Origin: Sporosarcina luteola
GTDB taxonomy: Bacteria; Bacillota; Bacilli; Bacillales_A; Planococcaceae
Direction of reading: 5' to 3'
DNA length: 64,000 nt
Assembly: GCF_007991495.1 (NCBI RefSeq)
Contig: NZ_BJYL01000033.1
Span: forward strand, 1-64,000
A program made the translations under genes and the position numbers. A model generated the notes under the pieces. That model saw only the letters and a program-made list of their open reading frames with translations, made no database searches and was not told the DNA's origin. Shown one piece after another: positions 17,780-25,680 of the stretch (the stretch's first letter is position 1; every line of letters begins with the position of its first letter).

Positions 17780-18844
17780 TTATTTACTCTCAAAACTTGT
17801 ACGCTTCGGTTTCAATTCTTTCAAATCGATGTTTGGCGTCGCCCGTTTGACCGCACTTTTCACCTCTTTGAATGTAATGAAGCGTTTATGTGCAGGGTCA
17901 TACAGTTTGTAACGAAGCGATTCCAAGCTCGTTTTGATATTAATCGTCGTTGCCATTTGAAGCGGCGGGGTTGATTCGTGCGCAACCTCTAAATTATAGT
18001 TCGGTACGCGTGGTGCCAAGTGATGGACGTGGTGGAACCCGATATTGCCTGTCGCCCATTGCAAGACCTTCGGCAATTTGTAATAAGAACTGCCTTCGAC
18101 TGCCGCCTTCACATAATCCCATTCGGACTCCTCCTCAAAGTACGAGTCTTCAAATGTATGTTGGATATAAAACAGCCAAATGCCAAGCGCAGCCGCAACA
18201 AACATAATCGAGCCTTGCACGATGAGAAACGCCTGCCAGCCGACCAGCCAAATCATGAATACATAGAGAGCCACTAGAACTACATTCGTCAAATACGTAT
18301 TGTTGCGTTCCTTCTTGCGTGCGTCTTTTCGATTAATCCTCCCTGTAATGAGGACTAAATATAAAGGTCCAAGTCCGAACATGACAAAAGGATTCCGGTA
18401 GCAACGGTACTTAAACCGTTCCCATTTCGATGCTTCCACATATTCTTCGACCGTCATGACCCAAATATCACCGACGCCCCGCTTATCCAGGTTGGAGCTT
18501 GTCGCATGGTGGATCGCATGCTCGCGCTTCCATTTTTCATATGGGAATAACGTAATTATCCCTGTAATCGTTCCGACGATATCATTCGCTTTTTTATTCT
18601 TGAAAAATGAACCATGCGTACAATCGTGGAAGATGATGAATGTCCGCACAACAAAGCCCGCTGTTAGTATTGATATCCCGATCGTCAACCAAATGGACAC
18701 TGACAAACTTTGATACGCCAAGAACCAAAGTATGAAAATGGGCGGTACCGTATTGATCAGTTGGATGACACTCTTTTTTAAATCCGATTTGGCGTAAGGT
18801 GCAACGTTTTTGTGTAACTGCTTTGTCTTTTCCTTGCTCATCAT
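17780..18844 (-). CDS. des: Membrane fatty acid desaturase
   Basis: Integral-membrane acyl-lipid desaturase of 354 residues that introduces a cis double bond (Delta-5 in B. subtilis Des) into phospholipid acyl chains. Three di-iron histidine boxes are visible: HDCTH (73-77), HAIHH (109-113) and HHVHH near residue 300. Hydrophobic pairs flank them (about 30-72 and 165-225). The start is ATG 18844 or 18841 behind AGGAGG; the second gives the better spacing. It is the first gene of des-desK-desR, with candidate DesR sites upstream. Expression should rise when the membrane becomes ordered, as after cooling. Confidence 0.93.
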   Translation of the reverse strand: MMSKEKTKQLHKNVAPYAKSDLKKSVIQLINTVPPIFILWFLAYQSLSVSIWLTIGISILTAGFVVRTFIIFHDCTHGSFFKNKKANDIVGTITGIITLFPYEKWKREHAIHHATSSNLDKRGVGDIWVMTVEEYVEASKWERFKYRCYRNPFVMFGLGPLYLVLITGRINRKDARKKERNNTYLTNVVLVALYVFMIWLVGWQAFLIVQGSIMFVAAALGIWLFYIQHTFEDSYFEEESEWDYVKAAVEGSSYYKLPKVLQWATGNIGFHHVHHLAPRVPNYNLEVAHESTPPLQMATTINIKTSLESLRYKLYDPAHKRFITFKEVKSAVKRATPNIDLKELKPKRTSFESK

Positions 18845-18873
18845 GAAAGCCTCCTCGAAATTTTTCCTTATTT

Positions 18874-18903
18874 ACTATAGTAAAGGGCATTCGAGATTGA
18901 CAA
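18874..18903 (-). promoter_or_regulatory. Putative des promoter
   Basis: Leftward -35 TTGTCA (18898-18903) and -10 TATAGT (18874-18879), 18 bases apart. It lies 30 bases before the des start. Confidence 0.5.
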
Positions 18904-18913
18904 AATAGATGAA

Positions 18914-18952
18914 CGTCATGACTTTCAATATGATAAGTGTCATTTATTGTGA
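18914..18952. promoter_or_regulatory. Candidate DesR binding region
   Basis: Repeated GTCAT/TATGA half-sites lie here: GTCATGAC at 18914, TATGATAA, then GTGTCATT. They sit just upstream of the des -35, where DesR binds in B. subtilis. This is inferred from position and half-site similarity. Confidence 0.4.
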
Positions 18953-18965
18953 AGCGTTTCACAAT
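18946..18965. repeat. ATTGTGAA inverted repeat
   Basis: ATTGTGAA and TTCACAAT are perfect 8-bp arms around GCGT. It lies between the candidate DesR sites and the terminator of the reductase gene. It looks like a protein binding site. It resembles, but does not match, a CcpA site, since the TG and CA of that consensus are out of register. Confidence 0.4.
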
Positions 18966-18974
18966 GCGTGGCAT

Positions 18975-19000
18975 AAAAAAAATCCCTGAACGGGGATTTT
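18975..19000 (-). terminator. Intrinsic terminator after reductase gene
   Basis: AAAATCCC/GGGATTTT stem, with a run of T residues in the leftward direction. Confidence 0.8.
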
Positions 19001-19002
19001 CT

Positions 19003-19743
19003 TTATTTCAACATACCACCATCGACTTCAAGGACGGTTCCGTTAATGAAGTCAGCGGCGTCCGAAGCGAGGAACAGATAGGCCTTTGCGATGTCATCCG
19101 GCCTGCCCAACCGTATGTAAGGCGTCATTAGTTTGATTTGCTCCATAACTTTTTCTGGAATTGTGCCTATCATATTCGTTTCTATGAAACCAGGCGCCAC
19201 CGCATTCACGTTGATGCCTTTACGGCCATATTCCTTTGCCCATGTCTTTGTCATGCCGATGATTCCGGCTTTTGAAGCGGCATAGTTTGTTTGGCCAACA
19301 TTTCCGCCGGTGCCAGCTATGGACGATGTGTTAATGATTTTTCCTTTGCCAGCCGCAAGCATCGCCGGTAGGAAAGCTTTTGTACAATTGAAGACGCCCG
19401 TCAAGTTTACGTCGATTACTTGTTGGAATGTCTCGGCTTCCATTTTCAACAGCATGGCGTCTCGTGTGATGCCCGCATTGTTGATGAGCACATCGACTTT
19501 TCCGAAATGTTCAAGCACTTTTGACGCCACTTCCTTCACTTCTACGCCATTCGCCACATCCATTTTGAAAAATGCTGCTTCAATCCCTTTCGCATGCATT
19601 TCACTGGCAACTTTTTCTCCCGCGACCTCGTTATAGTCAATAATTGCAACTTGTGCACCGTTTTTTCCGAACAGCTCTGCCGCCACTGCGCCGATGCCGT
19701 TCGCCCCACCTGTAATAACGACTGTCTTCCCCTTCATCTCCAC
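19003..19743 (-). CDS. FabG-like short-chain dehydrogenase/reductase
   Basis: NAD(P)(H)-dependent reductase of 246 residues in the classical SDR fold. TGGANGIG (11-18) binds the cofactor, NNAG lies at 88-91, the catalytic Ser is near 140, and YAASK (154-158) gives Tyr154 and Lys158. It resembles 3-oxoacyl-ACP or acetoacetyl-CoA reductases (FabG/PhaB). The lack of other fab genes nearby suggests an accessory paralogue. The start is GTG 19743 behind GGGGGG; an ATG two codons later is possible. It is a single-gene unit with its own terminator. Confidence 0.88.
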   Translation of the reverse strand: MEMKGKTVVITGGANGIGAVAAELFGKNGAQVAIIDYNEVAGEKVASEMHAKGIEAAFFKMDVANGVEVKEVASKVLEHFGKVDVLINNAGITRDAMLLKMEAETFQQVIDVNLTGVFNCTKAFLPAMLAAGKGKIINTSSIAGTGGNVGQTNYAASKAGIIGMTKTWAKEYGRKGINVNAVAPGFIETNMIGTIPEKVMEQIKLMTPYIRLGRPDDIAKAYLFLASDAADFINGTVLEVDGGMLK

Positions 19744-19827
19744 GAGTTTCCCCCCAATAATTGTTTGCTTTCAGTTTACCATAATCGATGGAAAAGCGGA
19801 CATTCCTAAAGAAATGCCCGCTGTCAT

Positions 19828-20154
19828 TCATCCATTCGCTTCGACGGCTAATTTGATTTTTGAATTGCTAATGGAATAATGGCTCGCATTCCACACCGCT
19901 TTGCCGTCCTTCAACAGGAAAAGCTGCGGGCTTTCATGTCGGATACCCAAGTCGCTCGCCACTTCGTTGGAAAGAGGGCGGCTCGCCTGGACGACTAAAT
20001 AATATTTCGGGATATCCGTTTCGAACTTTTCGAACGCGTGATAGCCTGCCGCACTAACAGGGCATGTCGAGCTATGCTTTAATAGGAAAACCGATTCTTC
20101 ATTCGACTGCTCAACAACGGATTCCCAGTCTTCGATGGATTTGATTTCTTTCAT
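19828..20154 (-). CDS. ytxJ: Monothiol bacilliredoxin BrxC (YtxJ)
   Basis: Thioredoxin-fold protein of 108 residues that removes bacillithiol from, or relays electrons to, oxidised protein cysteines in the cytoplasm. The active-site region reads FLLKHSSTCPVSAAGYHAF, with the single TCPVS cysteine typical of BrxC/YtxJ. 'HESPQLFLLKDGKAVWNASH' holds the cis-proline. ATG 20154 lies behind GGGAGGAGAG; the reading frame is open further upstream but has no ribosome site. It implies that the host makes bacillithiol. Confidence 0.92.
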   Translation of the reverse strand: MKEIKSIEDWESVVEQSNEESVFLLKHSSTCPVSAAGYHAFEKFETDIPKYYLVVQASRPLSNEVASDLGIRHESPQLFLLKDGKAVWNASHYSISNSKIKLAVEANG

Positions 20155-20234
20155 TCGATCTCTCCTCCCAATGGCCTTCTCTTTGAATGAAAGCCCGTTA
20201 CTTCCATTATAAGGCATGAAAAGAGCAGCCACAA

Positions 20235-20813
20235 TTAATTCAACCGCCCTTTCTTCTGAATGAAAGCCCGCAAATCACCGAAATGTGCACTTAAGAGGAT
20301 CGCTATGACAAGGCAGGCCCACAGCGTCTGTGGCCATTCCTTCGTCAGCAAATACAAAAATAATGGCGACAAAGCCATCGCACTCAATCCAGCCAATGTG
20401 AAATTTTTGAATAAAATATATAAAACCAAAAACACCCCGATGAAGCAAGCGACGACGAGCGGACTGAAGGCAAGCATCCCGCCGATGAATGTCGAGACGC
20501 CCTGTCCGCCACGGAATTTATGAAATACCGGATAGATATGCCCAATCATAACGGCAATCAATGCGAGTAACTGCAATGAGGCGTCCACATCGATCCATTT
20601 GGCAAGTAGTATAACGAGAGCGCCCTTCATTGCATCGCCCACGAATGTTACGACAAACGCCTTCTTGCCGAACACCCTTCCTGCATTGCGGGCACCCGGA
20701 TTTCCACTGCCCTCCGTACGGATATTTTGCTGAAAGAAAGACTTTCCAACAACGGTCGCTGTTAAAAAATTACCGATCAAATAAGAGCCGATCAGCAAGA
20801 AAGCAATTTGCAT
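20235..20813 (-). CDS. plsY: Acyl-phosphate:glycerol-3-phosphate acyltransferase PlsY
   Basis: Polytopic membrane enzyme of 192 residues that acylates glycerol-3-phosphate from acyl phosphate, the first committed step of phospholipid synthesis. The three conserved loops are visible: GSGNPGARNAGR, GHIYPVFHKFRGGQGVSTF and LSALFG-like 'LLSAHFGDLRAF'. There are five to six hydrophobic segments. The ATG at 20813 follows AAGGGATGA. It is divergent from the PAP2 gene. Confidence 0.95.
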   Translation of the reverse strand: MQIAFLLIGSYLIGNFLTATVVGKSFFQQNIRTEGSGNPGARNAGRVFGKKAFVVTFVGDAMKGALVILLAKWIDVDASLQLLALIAVMIGHIYPVFHKFRGGQGVSTFIGGMLAFSPLVVACFIGVFLVLYILFKNFTLAGLSAMALSPLFLYLLTKEWPQTLWACLVIAILLSAHFGDLRAFIQKKGRLN

Positions 20814-20883
20814 ATGAAAATCATCCCTTCTTAGCAATAAGTGCATCCTTCAGCCGTTTCCTGTACAATAATGCGGAGAAAGG

Positions 20884-21546
20884 ATGAGTTCTTTGAAAGA
20901 AACAACATTACGCCCTACCATCGCAATTCTATTATGTATTTTATTCACCGGTATTTTCGTTTTCCTTGCTGTCGGCATAAGCCGCGATACCATGATCGGC
21001 TTCGATCGGCCTATTATTCAAACTGTTCAAGGATGGGAAGCGTCCTGGTTGACGCCGATCATGAATGCCTTCACACTCATCGGCTCTACAAAGGCCGTCA
21101 TGTTTCTTATTATCGCCGTAACAGCGCTTTTATATTGGGTCTTTCGTGCACGCTCCAGTGCTTATTTCTTTTTCTTCGCCTTAATTGGAACAGGCGTGTT
21201 GAATCAATCCTTGAAAATCATCTTCAAACGGGCACGACCAGAATTCCACCGACTTGCCGAAGCGACAGGCTATAGCTTTCCGAGCGGACATACAATGATG
21301 GCATTCAGTTTGTACACAATGGCCGTCATTCTTCTTTGGCGTCAACTCCGAACAACTACAGCTAAAATCGTCCTATTGGCATTCGCCGTTTTCATGTTCG
21401 GCATGATCGCCATTAGCCGTATCTATCTAGGTGTTCATTATCCTAGCGATATAGCAGGCGGCATCTCGGCTAGCGCATTTTGGATTATCCTCACTGTGGC
21501 GCTATTTGATCACTTTCAACGACGGAAAAAACGAAGCCCCGTCTAA
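20884..21546 (+). CDS. PAP2 family lipid phosphatase
   Basis: Membrane phosphatase of 220 residues with the three PAP2 signatures: KIIFKRARPE, PSGHT, and SRIYLGVHYPSDIAGG. Six hydrophobic segments place the active site on the outer face. Substrates in this family are undecaprenyl pyrophosphate, phosphatidic acid or phosphatidylglycerol phosphate. The conserved layout favours undecaprenyl pyrophosphate recycling, but this is inference. The start is ATG 20884, with GGAGAAAGG close to it; a TTG three codons later is an alternative. Confidence 0.88.
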   Translation: MSSLKETTLRPTIAILLCILFTGIFVFLAVGISRDTMIGFDRPIIQTVQGWEASWLTPIMNAFTLIGSTKAVMFLIIAVTALLYWVFRARSSAYFFFFALIGTGVLNQSLKIIFKRARPEFHRLAEATGYSFPSGHTMMAFSLYTMAVILLWRQLRTTTAKIVLLAFAVFMFGMIAISRIYLGVHYPSDIAGGISASAFWIILTVALFDHFQRRKKRSPV

Positions 21547-21562
21547 TTTGCGGGGCATTTTT
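21530..21562. terminator. Bidirectional terminator
   Basis: GCCCCG/CGGGGC stem with A-rich and T-rich flanks, shared by the converging PAP2 and 182-residue protein genes. The PAP2 stop codon lies inside the loop. Confidence 0.8.
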
Positions 21563-22110
21563 CACATATACTTCTCCGCTTCCTCTTCGGACAGGATGCG
21601 TGGTCCTTCGTTGCCCATAGCTACATAATCCGACCGATCTTCCAAGTTCACCTTGAAGACATATGAGTCCTTCGTTTTTTCAATGGACTTGATAGCCAGT
21701 CCCTTCTTCTCATAAAACGGCTTTAAATCAGACCGTACCCAAAACGGAGCATCTCCATCTGGATAAGTAATAGTCTGTTGCTCCTCCTGCTCCTTCACCC
21801 ATTCCTGCTCAGCTTCCGGATTCAGCCGGAAATAAATCTTCTGCAGTAAATCGATCACTTCTCCAAATCCTATGACCAGCAAACCGTAAAGGAAATGCGT
21901 CGCCACAATGCCGACAAATGCGAACAATGCAGCACCGGTCATCCCGCTTGTATATTGGATTTCGCCCCATTCATTGACCATCTGACCGCCCATTTGCACC
22001 ATCATCACCAGTGAGAAAATCCCCTGAATGACGCCCCATGCCATCACGACAAGGCCGGCAATTTTCAACGCATAGCCCATCAGGCTTTGTTTAATGAATA
22101 ATTTTTTCAT
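21562..22110 (-). CDS. Membrane protein, 182 aa, unknown function
   Basis: Two hydrophobic segments (about residues 12-38 and 58-85) are followed by a soluble acidic part with 'RLNPEAEQEWVKEQEEQQT' and 'FWVRSDLKPFYEKKGL'. I do not recognise the family. The start at ATG 22110 (MKKLFIK) is chosen because GGGGGA lies about 10 bases before it; a TTG three codons earlier sits too close to that site. It is a single gene with a shared terminator, transcribed divergently from the alkyltransferase-like gene. Confidence 0.7.
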   Translation of the reverse strand: MKKLFIKQSLMGYALKIAGLVVMAWGVIQGIFSLVMMVQMGGQMVNEWGEIQYTSGMTGAALFAFVGIVATHFLYGLLVIGFGEVIDLLQKIYFRLNPEAEQEWVKEQEEQQTITYPDGDAPFWVRSDLKPFYEKKGLAIKSIEKTKDSYVFKVNLEDRSDYVAMGNEGPRILSEEEAEKYM

Positions 22111-22193
22111 CTCAACCAATCCCCCATTTAAATTTCAATATGCTTACTGTACGATTGAGTCAAGAGGATAGTTTCACTACAAGGAGGGATAGT

Positions 22194-22520
22194 ATGGTTC
22201 CATTTACAGAACGCACCGTAAAAATCATTTATGAAATTCCGGCAGGACGAGTCATGACGTATGGACAAGTTGCCAGTGCAGCAGGAAATCCGCGCGGCGC
22301 TAGGCAAGTTGCGAGAATTCTTCATTCGATGAGCGCTAAACACGGATTGCCTTGGCACAGGATCATCAATGCGCAGGGCGGCATCTCGACCCCTTCCGGT
22401 CGCGAGGAAAAAGGTGGACTGCAGCGAGAATTGCTTGAAACTGAAGGTGTTGTTTTTATGGACAATGGGAGAGTAGACCTGAGCGTTTATCGTTGGTTTC
22501 CTGAAGAGGAATTCATTTGA
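22194..22520 (+). CDS. Alkyltransferase-like protein (ATL)
   Basis: DNA-binding domain of the O6-alkylguanine-DNA alkyltransferase family, 108 residues. The HTH region reads 'GRVMTYGQVASAAGNPRGAR'. The active-site motif PCHR is replaced by PWHR ('GLPWHRIINAQGG'), so the alkyl-accepting cysteine is missing. Such ATL proteins flip and flag O6-alkylguanine for nucleotide excision repair instead of repairing it themselves. ATG 22194 follows AAGGAGGG. Confidence 0.9.
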   Translation: MVPFTERTVKIIYEIPAGRVMTYGQVASAAGNPRGARQVARILHSMSAKHGLPWHRIINAQGGISTPSGREEKGGLQRELLETEGVVFMDNGRVDLSVYRWFPEEEFI

Positions 22521-22624
22521 TGAAAACCATGTATGTCGGAATGTTATCCTTTTGCCTATATTCATCGGACTTCTCTCAAGAAATGCAATCACGAGCTGGT
22601 TGGACGAACGAAAAAGTGAGATTT

Positions 22625-22846
22625 CTATATCGCCCACGATTCACGGCTGATAACACGTTGGACAGACAAAACCCGGTCAATCGTAAAAGTTCGATTCCCG
22701 CGGCGGAAAAAGCAATATGCTTTGAATGAATCCTCACAAACTGCTAAAATCTGAATGCGCCTCTTTGTCAATGTCCCATCCGCGCGCATATAGATCATCT
22801 CAGCCAATTCCTGGCGCTCGCATATTTTGATCAATTCCCGTTTCAT
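22625..22846 (-). CDS. Small WYL-like domain protein
   Basis: A protein of 73 residues: MKRELIKICERQELAEMIYM, then 'GTLTKRRIQILAVCEDSFKA' and 'YCFFRRGNRTFTIDRVLSV'. The beta-strand pattern and the Y..R motifs resemble a single WYL-type ligand-binding domain without an HTH. Similar stand-alone small proteins occur in Bacillales. ATG 22846 follows GGAGATGAG. Its function is unknown. Confidence 0.7.
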   Translation of the reverse strand: MKRELIKICERQELAEMIYMRADGTLTKRRIQILAVCEDSFKAYCFFRRGNRTFTIDRVLSVQRVISRESWAI

Positions 22847-22937
22847 CGCACTCATCTCCATTCGGAACGTTTGTTCTTATTATATGCGAACAACAAACTT
22901 TTAGACAATGATTTACTTCAGAAAGGTGGTAATGAAA

Positions 22938-23318
22938 ATGTGGAAAGACTTCAAGGAATTTGCATTTAAAGGCAACGTCCTCGACTTAGCAATCGCTGTC
23001 GTCATCGGTGGAGCATTCGGTAAGATTGTGTCATCACTCGTCGAAAACATCATCACGCCCCTGATTGCCGCACTTACCGGAAAAGTCGATGTATCAGGGC
23101 TTCACGCAGTAGTAGTGGGAGCAAAAATTCCATACGGATTATTTCTGCAATCCATCATCGATTTTCTCATCATCGCGTTCTCCATCTTCCTTTTTGTTCG
23201 CTTATTAATGAAATTCAAGCGAAAAGAAGAACCTGCGAAGGAAGAAACACCTGCAATTGATGCGAAAGAGCAATTATTAAAGGAAATCCGTGATTTATTG
23301 AAAGCCGAACAAAAATGA
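22938..23318 (+). CDS. mscL: Large-conductance mechanosensitive channel MscL
   Basis: Homopentameric membrane tension valve of 126 residues that releases solutes on hypo-osmotic shock. It begins [20 protein letters not shown], with the conserved N-terminal helix and the pore-lining TM1 '[20 protein letters not shown]'. TM2 is '[20 protein letters not shown]', and the C-terminal bundle ends [20 protein letters not shown] 22938 is preferred over 22932 because AAAGGTGG then has the right spacing. Confidence 0.97.
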   Translation: MWKDFKEFAFKGNVLDLAIAVVIGGAFGKIVSSLVENIITPLIAALTGKVDVSGLHAVVVGAKIPYGLFLQSIIDFLIIAFSIFLFVRLLMKFKRKEEPAKEETPAIDAKEQLLKEIRDLLKAEQK

Positions 23319-23321
23319 AAA

Positions 23322-23352
23322 ATGCCGACCCTATGACGAGTCGGCATCGGAC
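23322..23352 (+). terminator. Hairpin after mscL
   Basis: ATGCCGAC and GTCGGCAT form a perfect 8-bp stem just after the stop. The T-run is missing, so termination here is less certain. Confidence 0.5.
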
Positions 23353-23408
23353 TGTAGACCATCTCGAGAGAAGAGTGGCTGCAGTTTTTTTATTGTGCTT
23401 TGTGATAT

Positions 23409-23522
23409 TATGAGCGTGTATTGGTGAGTTATGAGCGCGGAAGCCAGAATATGAGCGCAGGGCGACGGGCTATGAGCGCGGATTCCAAACTATGAGCGCA
23501 GGGCGACCAGCCCATAAGCGTG
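23409..23522 (+). repeat. Tandem 20-22-bp array, family C (TATGAGCGC)
   Basis: TATGAGCG occurs at 23409, 23430, 23450, 23471 and 23491, with a decayed copy (CATAAGCG) at 23513; spacing is 20-22. The core differs from the array at 15800 only by TATGAGCGC for TTGAGCGC. It sits between mscL and the end of the DUF2207 gene (convergent). Confidence 0.8.
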
Positions 23523-23532
23523 CTCATGCTTA

Positions 23533-25470
23533 TCAATCCGCACCGGCTCCGCCTCCGCCGCCATCTCCTCCGCCGCCGCTGTAGCCGCCTCCGTAATCGC
23601 CACCTCCACTGTAGGAGGAGCCACCTTTGCTAGCGGACATCTGTGGACCCCATGTCGAATAGGCGAAATAAAGTGGATCCATCTGCATGGCAAATAGCGG
23701 TGTTAACGGGTAGGCTTCCGGCAGCCTCCCTCTCAGCTTCGGCATTCTTTTCTTTGATGAATTCAGTAAATATGCTCGCGTCATCCAAAGATCGATGTCT
23801 TCCGGGTGCAGATGCTGAGGGACGCCCCATTTCATTTGCAATCTGAATTTCGCAATGCTCATTTTTGTATAAAGTGCGGTCAATGATTTTGTCATTGCCC
23901 TTGGCGTAACCAAGAAAAGGACAGCTCCAACAATGACTGTCTCCAAGACTGCGTTCGTTAGATCCGCATCCGCAGTTTGAGCGCCTGTAGAAAAAAGACC
24001 GATAAAGAACACAATAGCTGGCCATCTCTTTCCTGGATTTGCAATATAAAAGTAATAACCGAGAATAGCAACAATGACAGGAAATGCAATTCCCCAACCA
24101 CCTGCCCCATCCGCGTAAAATCCGAATATTATTGCGACTGTAAGCAGAAAGAAGATGGCCATTTTGATTATTTTCGGCAGCCTCGTCGATAACGCACCCG
24201 CCTCAATCATGAGCTGAAGCACATCCTCATGCCATGTTTCATGGTTTTTATGGAATTGAAGTTGCTTTCGCAAATGGTTGCGATTCTTTTTTTCGCCATG
24301 CTCAGAAGGACCCGCCATATCATGCAAATGGAATTTTCTGTGGCCGACCCTCCCTTTGAATAACCAGGTCATCAAATATTGTTCATGCGGCAGTAATTTC
24401 TGATTGGACTTCTTCAATTGTTCATTTGACTGGAGCAGATGGAAAACAAGCGTTTTTTCAGGCGAACCCTTCTTGTCCAGGAAGCGCGCAGCCGAATCCG
24501 TCATTTCCACTTTAATGACACCTTTTTCAACGAGCGAGAATAGGCCGGACAAAAAGCTTTTTCGGTTAAACTTTCCATTCCGGTCGACAAACGCTAAATA
24601 CGTTGGATCGGTCCGTAAAACGAGATCTGTGCTGCCGAATAGCGGAAAAATTCGTTGTCTCAAAAGAAGGATTAGCACGATCAACACCATGAATATAATG
24701 CGCAATCCATCGGCCACTTTAATTGCAAAAGGAATATTAGACCATCTGGATTCATTTTTGGCAATCAAATCACGTTCTTGCCGGATAGCGTCTTGCAAAG
24801 GAAGCGGCGCGGTATACTTACTCTGCTCCGTCATAATCATTGAAGGAAAAAATACACGGGTCCCCGTCTCTGTATATGCAGCCGACTTGGGCGTATGAAA
24901 CGACACCCCGTTGCGATAAACCTTATGCACTTGCCCTGCACGGTCATGAATAAAACCATTAACGCTACTCTCCCCCACATCCCCCGGCAACACATAATCA
25001 ATGCTTATATTATTTATGTCCTCGTCATGATTGACCCCGTCCTCGAAAAAGGTGACGGCCAAATCACTGTATGTATCATACGACTTCACCGCATTCTGCA
25101 TCCTATAAACGTATAAAACAGACACGGTTTCATTCTCCGCCTGAACGGAAGTCGAATAAGTAACACCCTTCGCAGACACCTCCGCCTTCGACAAGGTTGA
25201 ATCATCAATCTCCCCGACGACAGGGCCCTCATCGTGAATCACATATGCCTCAAAATTGCGGACCTGGCCAATATGCTCCTCCGGGAACGAGCGCGTCAAC
25301 CGCGAAAACGAGCCATCCATCGTATACGTGAACACCTCATTGACCAACATCTCCCCATCCGGCTGCACCCACCCCTTAATCTGCACCCGGTCCACCGTGT
25401 ATGACTTCGCATGTGTGGTGGTTGGTGAAAGTATGAATAGCGTCATCATCAGTAGTAATACTTTCCTCAC
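23533..25470 (-). CDS. DUF2207 membrane protein with Gly-rich tail
   Basis: Predicted exported or membrane protein of 645 residues. A signal peptide (about 1-22, ending near THAKS) precedes a soluble DUF2207 domain (about 25-220). One membrane segment follows near 'LRIIFMVLIVLILLL', then a cytoplasmic-type region and two more segments ('IKMAIFFLLTVAIIFGFYAD', 'AFPVIVAILGYYFYIA'). The C-terminus is a serine-glycine-rich tail, usual for this family. The start is GTG 25470, with AGGAGG eight bases upstream. Function unknown; it stands alone. Confidence 0.87.
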   Translation of the reverse strand: MRKVLLLMMTLFILSPTTTHAKSYTVDRVQIKGWVQPDGEMLVNEVFTYTMDGSFSRLTRSFPEEHIGQVRNFEAYVIHDEGPVVGEIDDSTLSKAEVSAKGVTYSTSVQAENETVSVLYVYRMQNAVKSYDTYSDLAVTFFEDGVNHDEDINNISIDYVLPGDVGESSVNGFIHDRAGQVHKVYRNGVSFHTPKSAAYTETGTRVFFPSMIMTEQSKYTAPLPLQDAIRQERDLIAKNESRWSNIPFAIKVADGLRIIFMVLIVLILLLRQRIFPLFGSTDLVLRTDPTYLAFVDRNGKFNRKSFLSGLFSLVEKGVIKVEMTDSAARFLDKKGSPEKTLVFHLLQSNEQLKKSNQKLLPHEQYLMTWLFKGRVGHRKFHLHDMAGPSEHGEKKNRNHLRKQLQFHKNHETWHEDVLQLMIEAGALSTRLPKIIKMAIFFLLTVAIIFGFYADGAGGWGIAFPVIVAILGYYFYIANPGKRWPAIVFFIGLFSTGAQTADADLTNAVLETVIVGAVLFLVTPRAMTKSLTALYTKMSIAKFRLQMKWGVPQHLHPEDIDLWMTRAYLLNSSKKRMPKLRGRLPEAYPLTPLFAMQMDPLYFAYSTWGPQMSASKGGSSYSGGGDYGGGYSGGGGDGGGGGAGAD

Positions 25471-25574
25471 CGTAAACACCTCCTTTTGATTGTCTTACGT
25501 CGGATGTGGATTGGGGGTTTCAATATTGCATAAAATAGGGTTAATTAGCATACTTGGCAGCAGGGAATTAGTAG

Positions 25575-25680
25575 TTATCTATCAAATCTTTAGTTTTATC
25601 TATTGAATCAAATGAGTTATCTATCGAATAATGGATTTTATCTATTGAATCTGCAAATATATCACCAGATCGGGACCTTT
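25575..25680 (+). repeat. Tandem 21-bp array, family B (TTATCTATTGAAT)
   Basis: Units start at 25575, 25596, 25617, 25638 and 25659, exactly 21 bases apart, with core TTATCTATYGAAT. The last unit is replaced by an end motif, TATATCACCAGATCGGGACC then TTT. That end motif also encodes the last residues (KVPIW) and stop of the leftward NERD gene. Confidence 0.85.

Noticed and set aside
18946-18965. CcpA site upstream of des
   Set aside because: The palindrome is centred on CG, but the TG and CA of the cre consensus are out of register, so it was kept only as an inverted repeat.
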